Assembly: GCA_963797635.1 (NCBI GenBank)
Contig: CAWCPZ010000011.1
Coordinates: 124,001-188,000, forward strand
Direction: 5' to 3'
DNA length: 64,000 nt
From: JAOUEA01 sp963797635
GTDB lineage: Bacteria; Actinomycetota; UBA4738; HRBIN12
The notes under the pieces were generated by a model, which worked only from the letters and a program-made list of their open reading frames with translations, had not been told where the DNA came from and did no database searches. Of the stretch, positions 24,429 through 32,482 are shown one piece after another. The number at the start of each line of letters is the position of its first letter. Position 1 is the first letter of the stretch. The position numbers and the translations under genes are program-made.

Positions 24429-27296
24429 GTGGCCGCTCCGACGACGCGCGTCCCCGGCTCGTTCGTGCACCTGGACGTGCGGTCGTGCTTCTCGCTGAAG
24501 GAGGGCGCGTTCACGCCGGAGCAGTTGGCCGCGCGCGCCGCCGAACTGGACATGCCGGCGGTGGCCATGACCGACCGCGACGGGCTCTACGGTGCTGCCC
24601 GGTTCGTCCGCGCGTGTGCCAACGAAGGCGTGAAGCCCATCCTGGGCGCCTCGATCACGGTTCGGGCGACGCAACCGGGTGGGCGGGGAAGCGAACGAGA
24701 CGCCCATGTCGTCCTGCTCGCTCTCGACGACACGGGCTACGCCAACCTGTGCCACCTGCTCACCGACGCGCACATGCTGGGTGAGCGCGGCGACCCCTGG
24801 GTCGATGCCACGCAGATCTGCGCGCACGCGGCCGGGCTCGTCGCGATCGCCGGGCCACGGTCGCACCCCGGGCGCGCCGCGATCGCGGGACGGGTCGATG
24901 CCGCCGCGCGCCTGCTCGATCCGTTCCGCGAGGCGTTCGGTCCCGAGCGGTTGTTCGTGGGCGTGGAACACCGGGTGGAGCGCGGATCCGGGGATGAGGC
25001 CCGCGCGCTGCTGCGCCTGGCCAACCGGGTGGGCGTGCGGGCGGTGGCCACCAACCCGGTTCGCTACCTGGAGCCCGGCGATGCGTTCGTGGCCGACGCG
25101 CTCGAGTGCATGCGTCGCATCGTGCCGGTGGCCGACACCAACGTCTCCCGCCGCAACGCCGAGGGCTGGCTGAAGCCGTCTCCGGCGATGCGCGCGCTGT
25201 TCGACGAACGGTCCGACCTGGCCGACATGACGCTCGAGATCGCCGAGATGAGCGCGTTCGACCTGGGGCTGGACCGGATCTACTTCCCCGACTTCCCGAC
25301 GCCCGAAGGCCGCAGCGCCGATGCCCTGCTGGCCGAACGCACCTGGCGCGGCGTCCACGAACGCGGCATGCACGAGGACGAAGCGCTCCGTGACCGGCTG
25401 CACCACGAGCTCTCGATGATCCGGCGCATGGGGTTCGCGGCCTACTTCCTGACCGTGGCCGACATCGTCGCCGACGTGAAGGCCATGGGCATCCGGGCCG
25501 CGTGCCGGGGCAGCGCCGCCGGCTCGCTCGTGTGCTACCTCACCGGCATCTCCGACGTCGACGCGCTGCGTCACGACCTGTCGTTCGAACGGTTCATGAA
25601 CCCGATGCGCAAGGACCTGCCCGACATCGACATCGACGTCGAGTCCGCCCGGCGCGAAGACGTCTACGACATGATCCTGTCCCGTCACGGCACCGAGCGG
25701 GCGGGATGCGTCGCGATGATCGACACCTACCGCGCGCGCTCGGCGATCCGCGAGGTGGGCAAGGCGCTCGGTCTGCCCGAGGTCGAGCTGGGCATGATCG
25801 CGAAGTCGTTCCCGCACATCTCGGCGAGCCACCTGCGCGAGGCGATCGACCGCCTGCCCGAACTCCAGGGGATCAACCTGCGGTTCGAGCAGATGGAACT
25901 GCTGTTCTCGGTGGCCGAGCGGATCTCCGGGTTCCCTCGCCACATCGCGATGCACCCGTGCGGCATCGTGCTGGCGAGCCACGACCTGGTCGAACGCGTG
26001 CCGCTGGAACGCAGCGCCAACGGCCACCGCATGATCCAGGCCGACAAGGACGACGTCGAGCTGCTGGGCTACCTCAAGCTCGACATCCTGGGCGTGCGCA
26101 TGCTCAGCTCGATGCGCCACGCGCTCGACGAGATCGCGCGCACCACCGGGCACAAGGTCGACCTGGACGCGATCGCGCTCGACGACGAGCCCACGTTCGA
26201 GCTGATCCGCCGCTCCGACACCCTGGGCTGCTTCCAGATCGAATCGCCCGGCCAGCGCGAGTTGCTGCAGAAGCTCCAGCCCTCACGCTGGGAGGACCTG
26301 ATCGTCGACATCTCGTTGTTCCGTCCCGGGCCGGTGAAGTCGGACATGATCGCGCCCTACCTGCGCCGGCGCGCGGCGATGGAGGCCCCGGTCTACGTCC
26401 ATCCCGATCTGCGTCCGGCGCTGCAGGAGACGCACGGGGTGATCGTCTACCACGAGCAGGTGATCAGGACGCTGGCCGCCGTCGCGGGCTACACCGAGAC
26501 CTACGCCGACCACATCCGGCGCCATCTCGATCACGAGGAGATGCTGCCCGGCTTCCGCGAGGAGTTCCTCCGCAAGGCCACCGAACGCGGGGTGGACGAG
26601 GAGGCCGCCGAGAAGATCTGGTACGCCGTGGCCCAGTTCGCCAGCTTCGGGTTCTGCAAGGCCCATGCCGCCGCGTTCGCGGTGCCCACCTACCAGAGCG
26701 CCTGGCTCAAAGCGCACTACCCGGCCCATCTGATCGCCGGCCTCCTGACCCACGATCCCGGCATGTACCCCAGGCGCCTGATCCTGCAGGACGCTCGCCG
26801 GCACGACATCCCGATCCTGCCGCTCGACGTGAACCGGAGCGAGCCCGAATACGTGGTCGAGCAGGTCGAGGATGGATTCGGGATCCGGCTGGGGCTGCAG
26901 GACGTGCACGGGATCAGCGACGCCGAGATCCGGTCGGTGCTGCGGGCGCGTGCCGACCGGCCGTTCCGAGACGTGGGGGACTTCATGCGGCGCACCACGG
27001 TGAGCCGCCCGGTCACCGAAGCCCTCGCCCACGCCGGCGCTTTCGAGGCTGTTGGCTCGGCTGTTGGCTCGGGGGGGTCTGGGGGGCTCAAGGAGCGAGC
27101 GTCAGCGAGCGTAGCCCCCCAGCAGAAAGCCCCCCAGGAAGGAAGCAGGAGACGTCAGCTGTTACACAGCGATGACCGACCGAGGTGGAGCGGGAAGGGG
27201 ATCAGATGGCGCTGGGGTTCGACGGGGATCCGGCGGACGGGCACACGTTCAAGGATTACTCCGATGCCGAGGTGGTGCGGGCCGAGCTCGAGGTGA
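24429..27296 (+). CDS. dnaE2: Error-prone DNA polymerase III alpha subunit, DnaE2 type, C-terminus disrupted
   Basis: GTG 24429. The C-family polymerase opens with a degenerate PHP domain: HLDVRSCFSLKEG replaces the HLHVHS metal motif seen in dnaE1 here, and DRDGLYGA replaces DHG. The palm has CRGSAAGSLVCYLTGISDVD and PDIDIDVESARREDVYDM with catalytic aspartates; the thumb and fingers include QIESPGQRELLQKLQ and FCKAHAAAFAVPTYQSAWLK. Homology ends near base 27045 (HAGAFEAVGS); beyond that the frame runs through a GC-rich repeat and ~60 non-homologous codons. The OB-fold end is a separate frame at 27206. It probably performs SOS-induced mutagenic synthesis. Confidence 0.88.
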   Translation: MAAPTTRVPGSFVHLDVRSCFSLKEGAFTPEQLAARAAELDMPAVAMTDRDGLYGAARFVRACANEGVKPILGASITVRATQPGGRGSERDAHVVLLALDDTGYANLCHLLTDAHMLGERGDPWVDATQICAHAAGLVAIAGPRSHPGRAAIAGRVDAAARLLDPFREAFGPERLFVGVEHRVERGSGDEARALLRLANRVGVRAVATNPVRYLEPGDAFVADALECMRRIVPVADTNVSRRNAEGWLKPSPAMRALFDERSDLADMTLEIAEMSAFDLGLDRIYFPDFPTPEGRSADALLAERTWRGVHERGMHEDEALRDRLHHELSMIRRMGFAAYFLTVADIVADVKAMGIRAACRGSAAGSLVCYLTGISDVDALRHDLSFERFMNPMRKDLPDIDIDVESARREDVYDMILSRHGTERAGCVAMIDTYRARSAIREVGKALGLPEVELGMIAKSFPHISASHLREAIDRLPELQGINLRFEQMELLFSVAERISGFPRHIAMHPCGIVLASHDLVERVPLERSANGHRMIQADKDDVELLGYLKLDILGVRMLSSMRHALDEIARTTGHKVDLDAIALDDEPTFELIRRSDTLGCFQIESPGQRELLQKLQPSRWEDLIVDISLFRPGPVKSDMIAPYLRRRAAMEAPVYVHPDLRPALQETHGVIVYHEQVIRTLAAVAGYTETYADHIRRHLDHEEMLPGFREEFLRKATERGVDEEAAEKIWYAVAQFASFGFCKAHAAAFAVPTYQSAWLKAHYPAHLIAGLLTHDPGMYPRRLILQDARRHDIPILPLDVNRSEPEYVVEQVEDGFGIRLGLQDVHGISDAEIRSVLRARADRPFRDVGDFMRRTTVSRPVTEALAHAGAFEAVGSAVGSGGSGGLKERASASVAPQQKAPQEGSRRRQLLHSDDRPRWSGKGIRWRWGSTGIRRTGTRSRITPMPRWCGPSSR
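27048..27140. repeat. Compound GC-rich repeat at the dnaE2 break
   Basis: A 12-bp tandem duplication GCTGTTGGCTCG (27048-27071) is followed by G7 and G6 runs. An inverted repeat follows: GGGGGGCT 27081-27088 with AGCCCCCC 27113-27120, and a second AGCCCCCC at 27128-27135. Between the arms, AGCGAGCGTC and AGCGAGCGTA form a direct repeat. It lies exactly where homology to full-length DnaE2 proteins stops. It looks like a short dispersed repeat or expanded low-complexity tract. Confidence 0.75.
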
Positions 27297-27766
27297 TGGG
27301 GATGGATGCCTCGCGCCACATCGTGAGCTTCTTCGAACCGGTGCTGGCCGACCTGGGGGTGACCCGGGCTCGCGATCTGCGATCGGTCCGGGCGGGCACG
27401 AAGGTCATGGTGGCCGGGGTGAAGGTGGCCTCGCAGACGCCGGCGATCCGCAGCGGCCAGCGGATCATCTTCCTGACGCTCGACGATGCCACCGGGCCGG
27501 TGGAGGTGGTGGTGTTCGAGTCGGTGCAGCCGAAGGTGGCCACCACCGTGTTCCACGGGTACGCCCTGGCGATCACGGGCGAGTTGCGGCGCACGGGCGT
27601 GGCGGGGCTCAGCGTGATCGCCGAGGACGTCTGGGACCTGTCGGCGTTGCATCGGGCGCGGGCCCAGGGCCGGCTGCGCGAAGCGGTCGGCCACCACGAA
27701 CCCGGCCCGGTGCCGGGGGAGGGTCCCAGGGCGCTCTGGCACGCCAGTCCCGGCTCCGCGGGATGA
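27206..27766 (+). CDS. OB-fold C-terminal portion of DnaE2 as a separate reading frame
   Basis: ATG 27206 with GAAGGGG upstream; 186 residues. The sequence (VVRAELEVMGMDASRHIVSF, DLGVTRARDLRSVRAGTKVM, VAGVKVASQTPAIRSGQRII, FLTLDDATGPVEVVVFESVQ) matches the C-terminal OB-fold region of actinobacterial DnaE2-type polymerases, which are normally one polypeptide. An in-frame TGA at 27173-27175 closes this frame upstream, so it cannot be a simple extension. Either the gene is split and the domain is made separately, or the junction is misassembled. It lies between dnaE2 and dinB and is probably co-transcribed. Confidence 0.78.
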   Translation: MALGFDGDPADGHTFKDYSDAEVVRAELEVMGMDASRHIVSFFEPVLADLGVTRARDLRSVRAGTKVMVAGVKVASQTPAIRSGQRIIFLTLDDATGPVEVVVFESVQPKVATTVFHGYALAITGELRRTGVAGLSVIAEDVWDLSALHRARAQGRLREAVGHHEPGPVPGEGPRALWHASPGSAG

Positions 27767-27791
27767 TGGGCGCCATGAGGCGTCCGCCGCG

Positions 27792-28973
27792 ATGACCGTG
27801 TTCCGACCTCCCGAGCCCATGCTGCACGTGGACCTGGACGCGTTCTATGCCTCCGTCGAATCGCTGAAGGACCCCTCGCTGAAGGGCAAACCGGTGATCG
27901 TGGGTGGGGTGGGCGGTCGCGGGGTCGTCTCCAGCGCCTCCTACGAAGCGCGGGTGTTCGGGGTGCGTTCGGCGATGCCCACGGTCCGCGCCCGGCGTCT
28001 GTGTCCCGACGGGGTGTTCGTCCCGCCCGACTTCACCGCCTACCAGGCGCACTCGAACCGCTTCCGCGAGGTGTTGCTGTCGTTCACGCCCCTGGTGGAA
28101 CCGATCTCGCTCGACGAGGCGTTCCTGGACGTGGCCGGCGCCGAGCGGTTGTTCGGCCCGCCCGAGACGATCGCGGCCAGGATCCGCGCGGACGTGGAGC
28201 GCGAGGTGGGGGTCACGTGCTCGGTGGGGGTCGCGCCCACCAAGTTCGTGGCCAAGCTCGCCTCCGACGGATGCAAGCCCGACGGCATGCTCGTCGTCCC
28301 CGCCGAGGGCGTGCTCGACTACCTCGAGCCGCTCCCGGTCGGCCGGTTGTGGGGCGTGGGGGAGAAGACCGGCGACACCCTGGGTCGCATGGGCATCCGC
28401 ACGATCGGCGACCTGAGCCGGACCCCGCAGGCCATCCTGGCCCGGCTGCTGGGGGAGCAGTCGGCGACCCACCTGTGGCAGCTCTCCCACGGCATCGACG
28501 ATCGCGACGTCGTGCCGTACGAGCCGCCGAAGTCGGTGGGCCACGAGGAGACCTTCGAGCACGACCTGGATGACGACGAGGAGATCCTGCGCGAGCTGCT
28601 GGCGCTCACCGGACGCGTGGCCTCACGCCTGCGCGCCGACGGCTACCGGGCCCGCACGGTGACCCTGAAGGCACGCCTGGCCACCTTCACCACGCTCACC
28701 CGGTCCAAGACGATGGCCGACCCCACCGACGTCGGCGCCGACCTCTATCAGACCGTCGCCGCGCTCTACCGCGCCTTGCCGGGGGAGCGGCGGCGCATCC
28801 GGTTGCTGGGCGTGCAGGCCACCGGGCTCCTGTCGGCCGGCGCCGAACAGCTGGCGCTGTTGCACGGCGAGCGATGGTCCGACGTGGAGCGCACGATCGA
28901 CCGCATCGAGGAGCGGTTCGGACGCGGTGCGGCCCAACCGGCTTCGCTCTTGGACCGTGACCGGCGTCACTGA
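27792..28973 (+). CDS. dinB: Y-family DNA polymerase IV
   Basis: 393 residues. MLHVDLDAFYASVESLKDPS (first catalytic Asp), YEARVFGVRSAMPTVRARRL, ISLDEAFLDVAGAERLFGPP (catalytic SLDEAF), CSVGVAPTKFVAKLASDGCK and the thumb helix-hairpin-helix GRLWGVGEKTGDTLGRMGIR are all standard DinB. EQLALLHGE near residue 355 resembles a beta-clamp-binding motif (QLxLF-like). It starts 25 bases after the OB-fold frame and probably belongs to the LexA-controlled unit. In mycobacteria the equivalent slot holds the polymerase-dead ImuB; here the catalytic residues are intact. Confidence 0.92.
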   Translation: MTVFRPPEPMLHVDLDAFYASVESLKDPSLKGKPVIVGGVGGRGVVSSASYEARVFGVRSAMPTVRARRLCPDGVFVPPDFTAYQAHSNRFREVLLSFTPLVEPISLDEAFLDVAGAERLFGPPETIAARIRADVEREVGVTCSVGVAPTKFVAKLASDGCKPDGMLVVPAEGVLDYLEPLPVGRLWGVGEKTGDTLGRMGIRTIGDLSRTPQAILARLLGEQSATHLWQLSHGIDDRDVVPYEPPKSVGHEETFEHDLDDDEEILRELLALTGRVASRLRADGYRARTVTLKARLATFTTLTRSKTMADPTDVGADLYQTVAALYRALPGERRRIRLLGVQATGLLSAGAEQLALLHGERWSDVERTIDRIEERFGRGAAQPASLLDRDRRH

Positions 28974-29033
28974 CAGTCACACCGGCGCGAAGGTTGCATC
29001 GCGGGTGGAGTTCTCCTTGCACCGAGCGCTCCT

Positions 29034-29039
29034 TATAAT
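29034..29039 (+). promoter_or_regulatory. Consensus -10 TATAAT upstream of the DUF3040 gene
   Basis: A perfect TATAAT in otherwise GC-rich sequence 57 bases before the ATG at 29097. The hexamer at 17-base spacing (TTCTCC) is a poor -35, so recognition may depend mainly on the -10. Confidence 0.5.
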
Positions 29040-29096
29040 CAACTCAACGACCCCCGACCGCCCGGACCGAGGGGCGGGCGAAGAGTGAGAACGCGG

Positions 29097-29471
29097 ATGC
29101 CGCTCAGCGATCACGAGCAACGGATCCTCGAGGAGATCGAACGACGTCTCGCCGAGGACGATCCCAAGCTCGACGAACAGGTCGGGCGCACCGATCTCTA
29201 CACGCACCTGGCTCGCCGCATCCGACTGGCGTGCGTCGGGTTCGTGGTGGGGTGCCTCCTCCTCCTGCTGTTCGTCGTGAGTCCCTGGGTCGCCGCGCTC
29301 GGCTTCGTCGTCATGGTGCTCTCGGCGCTGCTGCTCTATCGGTACCTCGGTCAGCTCGGCCGCGATCAGATCCGCGCGATGCAGCAAGGCGGCCCACTGT
29401 CGATGACGGGGTTGATCGGGCGGCTCGCGGCGCGCTTCCGTCCGCCGCCACCGCCGCCGTCGGACGAGTGA
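29097..29471 (+). CDS. DUF3040 small membrane protein
   Basis: ATG 29097 gives 124 residues; the family almost always begins MPLSEHEQRxLEEIE, and this one reads MPLSDHEQRILEEIERRLAE, so the upstream GTG 29085 is rejected. The cytoplasmic N-terminal segment (EDDPKLDEQVGRTDLYTHLA) precedes two adjacent helices (LACVGFVVGCLLLLLFVV; AALGFVVMVLSALLLYRYL) and a proline-rich C-terminal tail (FRPPPPPPSDE). This is the classic actinobacterial DUF3040 layout. Its function is unknown, although the family often occurs near division genes. Confidence 0.85.
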   Translation: MPLSDHEQRILEEIERRLAEDDPKLDEQVGRTDLYTHLARRIRLACVGFVVGCLLLLLFVVSPWVAALGFVVMVLSALLLYRYLGQLGRDQIRAMQQGGPLSMTGLIGRLAARFRPPPPPPSDE

Positions 29472-29526
29472 GCCGGCAGACTCGTAGCCCGTTCGGGTGA
29501 TTTGTTCCCTGTCGTGACCTCACGGC

Positions 29527-29556
29527 TTGCCGCTCTTCCGCGCGCTGGTGTACAAC
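29527..29556 (+). promoter_or_regulatory. Promoter of the MerR-type regulator
   Basis: -35 TTGCCG (29527-29532), 18-base spacer, -10 TACAAC (29551-29556). It is similar to the ftsZ promoter at 50381 (TTGCCG-18-TATAAC). The ~100-base leader ends in AAGGGGG before ATG 29662. Confidence 0.6.
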
Positions 29557-29661
29557 CAGAACCCCTTCCCCTGGGCGCGTCACCGTCGAGCAGAGGTCGA
29601 CCCTTCGGCGAGGGCAGTGCCGGTGTGGAACCGTGAAGACACGAAGGGGGATCGCGTCCGG

Positions 29662-30144
29662 ATGGAGGGATTCACTACCCACCAGGCCTGTAAGTTCACC
29701 GGCTGCACGTCACGTCAGCTCAGGTACTGGGACCAGATCGGGTTGGTGAGACCCACCGTCCAGGGAACCGGCGGCCGCCCCGGCGTTCCGCGTCTGTATT
29801 CCTTCCGCGACCTCGTGGCGCTGCGCGTCGTGAAGTCGCTCCTCGACGGCGGCATGAGTCTGCAGCGCGTCCGACGATCGTGGGACTTCCTGAACAAGAA
29901 GGCGGGCATGGACCGTCATCTGTCCGAGGTGCGGCTCGTCACCGACGGGCAGAGCATCTTCAAGATCTGCCGGCGCGACGGCGAGGTCATGGACGCGCTC
30001 CGCGAAGGGCAGATGGCGTTCTTCGTGGCGATCGACGACATCGCGACCGGCGTCGAGACCAACGTCCGCCAGTTCGAAGAGGACCGCGAGAAGTTCGTGC
30101 GGGCCCTTCGCGAAGCGGCGGCGCACACCGCCACCGGCAGCTAG
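29662..30144 (+). CDS. MerR-family-like transcriptional regulator
   Basis: 160 residues from ATG 29662. The winged helix-turn-helix is FTTHQACKFTGCTSRQLRYW, then DQIGLVRPT and PRLYSFRDLVALRVVKSLLD, as in MerR proteins. A dimerisation helix follows (MSLQRVRRSWDFLNKKAG). The effector part (VRLVTDGQSIFKICRRDGEV, then FVAIDDIATGVETNVRQFEE) lacks the paired cysteines of metal-sensing members. The ligand and targets are unknown. It converges with the transglutaminase gene and has its own promoter. Confidence 0.8.
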   Translation: MEGFTTHQACKFTGCTSRQLRYWDQIGLVRPTVQGTGGRPGVPRLYSFRDLVALRVVKSLLDGGMSLQRVRRSWDFLNKKAGMDRHLSEVRLVTDGQSIFKICRRDGEVMDALREGQMAFFVAIDDIATGVETNVRQFEEDREKFVRALREAAAHTATGS

Positions 30145-30172
30145 CCCGGCGACGAGCCCGGCTCCTTCGGGG

Positions 30173-32482
30173 TCAGGTCCGCCGGTACAGGCCGCCCACG
30201 CGCTGGCCGAACCCGGTGCGCTTCCGGAGCTCCTTCAGCGCCGAATCCGCGGCCTGCGTGGCTTCCCGCGCCTGGTCGGGCTGGGGATCACGGGGCGCGT
30301 AGGCGGCATCGGCGGTCAGCCGGGTGAGCCGATCCAGGTCCCCGCCCGACAGCGGCTGGGAGGCAAGGATCCGTGCCCGATACTCCTCGACCGTCTGACC
30401 GGGCTCACGCGGGAAGCCCAACTCGCCCGCCCGCTCCGTGAACACGTCGTAGGTGGCCAGGATGAGGCCCCGGGGCTCGTCGGATGCCCGGCGGAGCCGG
30501 CGGCGCCGGCGCCACGCCCGCACCACCGGGATCATCGCGAGCACGATCAGCCCCAGCAGCAGCGCCACGAGTGCCGCCTGCCGCACGGTGATGCGGCGTG
30601 CGGGCTCGGGCACGGTGATGTCGGGATCGACGGCACCCCGGCCCGCTTCGGCAGGAACCTGCTTCGGTCGGACATCCTCCCGGCCCTCGGCGGTGATCGC
30701 GGCGGGCCCTTCGGCTGTCCCCTTCCCTCCCTTCACCTCGCCCCCTGGCTTTCCCGCAGCGATGCAGTCGCCGTTCTTGTCCAGCGTGCATTCGCCGAAC
30801 GTGGGGTCGGTGTACGGGTAGGCGGCGACGTCCTGGCGGCCAGGCGTGGGTTCGAAGGTGAGCCAGCCGTAGCCGGGGAACAGCACCTCGACCCAGGCGT
30901 GGGCGTTCTCGGTCGTGACGCGCAGGCTGTCGGTGGCGTCGTCGAAGGTCCCGGCGGTGAACCCCACGGCCACCCGGGCCGGGATGCCGATCGATCGCAG
31001 CATCACGGCCATCGACGCCGCGAACTGCTGGCAGAACCCCTTCTTGGTGTTCACGAGGAAGTCGAGCAGCGCGCTGGAGTCGTTGCGCGGCTCCACGGTC
31101 TGGTCGTATTTGAATTCGCTGTCTACGCCGTTGAACCGCTGCTGGATCGCGATGACCTCGTCGTAGGGGGTGAGCGCATCGGCGGTCCACGCCTGCGCGA
31201 GGTCCGTGATCTCCTGCGGGAAGTCCGAGGGGAGCTGGGTGTAGCGGGCCGTCTCGGGTGATGTGTCGATCTCTTCCTCACGCAGGGCGTCCGGGGTGGG
31301 GCGGACCAGCTGTGCGTCGACGGTGTACGAGGTGGCCGAATCGATGGGCTCGCTCAGCAGCAGCGAGCCGCCCTCCGGGTCCCATCGGAGGTCGTCGGCG
31401 AGCACGTTGGTCGAGACCGGGAGGTAGGGCACCGGGAGCCACGGCAGCGCCAGGTCGCTCGCGGTGCGGAACGAGACCGGGACCGTCTGGGGGTCGCCGA
31501 CGAGCGCCGGGTTCGGCCGGGCGTTCGTGACCAGCGGCGTGTCGGGCCCCACGTCGATCGCCACCGGGTCCTCCTCGGGCTTCCAGCTCGTGCCGTCGAA
31601 CGTGGGCAGCGCCACCATGCGCCAGTAGACGGGCTCCTGGGTGTTCACCTCGAAGACCTCGATCGGCTCGTCGCGATCGAGCTGGGACTGCACCGAGACG
31701 AGGGGATCGATCCGCACCTGGTCCTCGTTCCGGCTGCTGAAGTCCAAGATCGCCTTGGACCCGAACCCCGGGATCAGCAGGGGCGAGACCATCGCGACGG
31801 CCACCGTGGCGGCGGCCACCCTCCGAGCCCCTTTGCCGGCCGTGGACGTGAGCCGCGCCGCGCGGCCCGGAGAGGCCCACACCGGCCCCCAGCCCTGGAC
31901 CCGGCGCAGGCTGTCGGCGAACACCACCGCGGTGGCGGCGACCAGGAACGCGACGCCGTACACGGGCCGCACGACATCTTCGAGCACCGTGTCGGCGAAG
32001 GCCACGAGGGCGACCGGCGGCAACAGGGCCAGCAGCGGGCTGCCGGCCCGGAACGCCAGCGCATGGGCGGAGAAGATGGCGGCCCACGTGCCGGTGAGGG
32101 CGGCCAGGAGCAGGGGCGGCAGCGGCGCGGTGGGCGCCACCTGGATCCTCGCCTGTTCGCCGATCAGCCCCGCGGCCCGCACCGCTGCCGAGATCGTCTC
32201 CAGGGTGGGCAGCCCGAACCAGGTCGTCTCCGGGAAGACGAAGATCCCGATCGCGATCAGCATGCCCAACGCACTCACCGCGGTGGCCAGCAGCAGGTTC
32301 CGCCGCTCCATCGCACAGGCGAGCAGCGCGGAAGCCAGCGCCACCACCACCATCTCGTAGGTGGACGCCGTGCCGATGAACACGCGACCGATCGCCAGCG
32401 CCGACGTCAGTGCCAGCAGGCACATCGCGACGACGGTGATCAGACGCTGCGTGCGAGCGGACGTTCCCTGGGTACGTGCCAT
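30173..32482 (-). CDS. TgpA-like membrane transglutaminase
   Basis: ATG 32482 after GAAGGA; 769 residues. The N-terminal ~220 residues hold about seven helices (DUF3488/TgpA_N), then an extracytoplasmic region. The transglutaminase core has the catalytic Cys at about residue 482 in GFCQQFAASMAVMLRSIGIP and the His at about 527 in NAHAWVEVLFPGYGWLTFEP. A further helix (ALVALLLGLIVLAMIPVV) precedes a cytoplasmic DUF4129-like tail with EPGQTVEEYRARIL. It overlaps the DUF58 gene by 43 bases as the third member of a moxR-DUF58-transglutaminase operon. Its substrate is unknown. Confidence 0.88.
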   Translation of the reverse strand: MARTQGTSARTQRLITVVAMCLLALTSALAIGRVFIGTASTYEMVVVALASALLACAMERRNLLLATAVSALGMLIAIGIFVFPETTWFGLPTLETISAAVRAAGLIGEQARIQVAPTAPLPPLLLAALTGTWAAIFSAHALAFRAGSPLLALLPPVALVAFADTVLEDVVRPVYGVAFLVAATAVVFADSLRRVQGWGPVWASPGRAARLTSTAGKGARRVAAATVAVAMVSPLLIPGFGSKAILDFSSRNEDQVRIDPLVSVQSQLDRDEPIEVFEVNTQEPVYWRMVALPTFDGTSWKPEEDPVAIDVGPDTPLVTNARPNPALVGDPQTVPVSFRTASDLALPWLPVPYLPVSTNVLADDLRWDPEGGSLLLSEPIDSATSYTVDAQLVRPTPDALREEEIDTSPETARYTQLPSDFPQEITDLAQAWTADALTPYDEVIAIQQRFNGVDSEFKYDQTVEPRNDSSALLDFLVNTKKGFCQQFAASMAVMLRSIGIPARVAVGFTAGTFDDATDSLRVTTENAHAWVEVLFPGYGWLTFEPTPGRQDVAAYPYTDPTFGECTLDKNGDCIAAGKPGGEVKGGKGTAEGPAAITAEGREDVRPKQVPAEAGRGAVDPDITVPEPARRITVRQAALVALLLGLIVLAMIPVVRAWRRRRRLRRASDEPRGLILATYDVFTERAGELGFPREPGQTVEEYRARILASQPLSGGDLDRLTRLTADAAYAPRDPQPDQAREATQAADSALKELRKRTGFGQRVGGLYRRT

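Noticed and set aside
27081..27135. Insertion sequence or transposon remnant at the dnaE2 break
   Set aside because: No transposase, no target-site duplication and no long terminal inverted repeats; only short low-complexity repeats are visible.
27048..27140. CRISPR array
   Set aside because: The repeats are contiguous, very short and GC-rich, with no spacer structure and no cas genes in the window.
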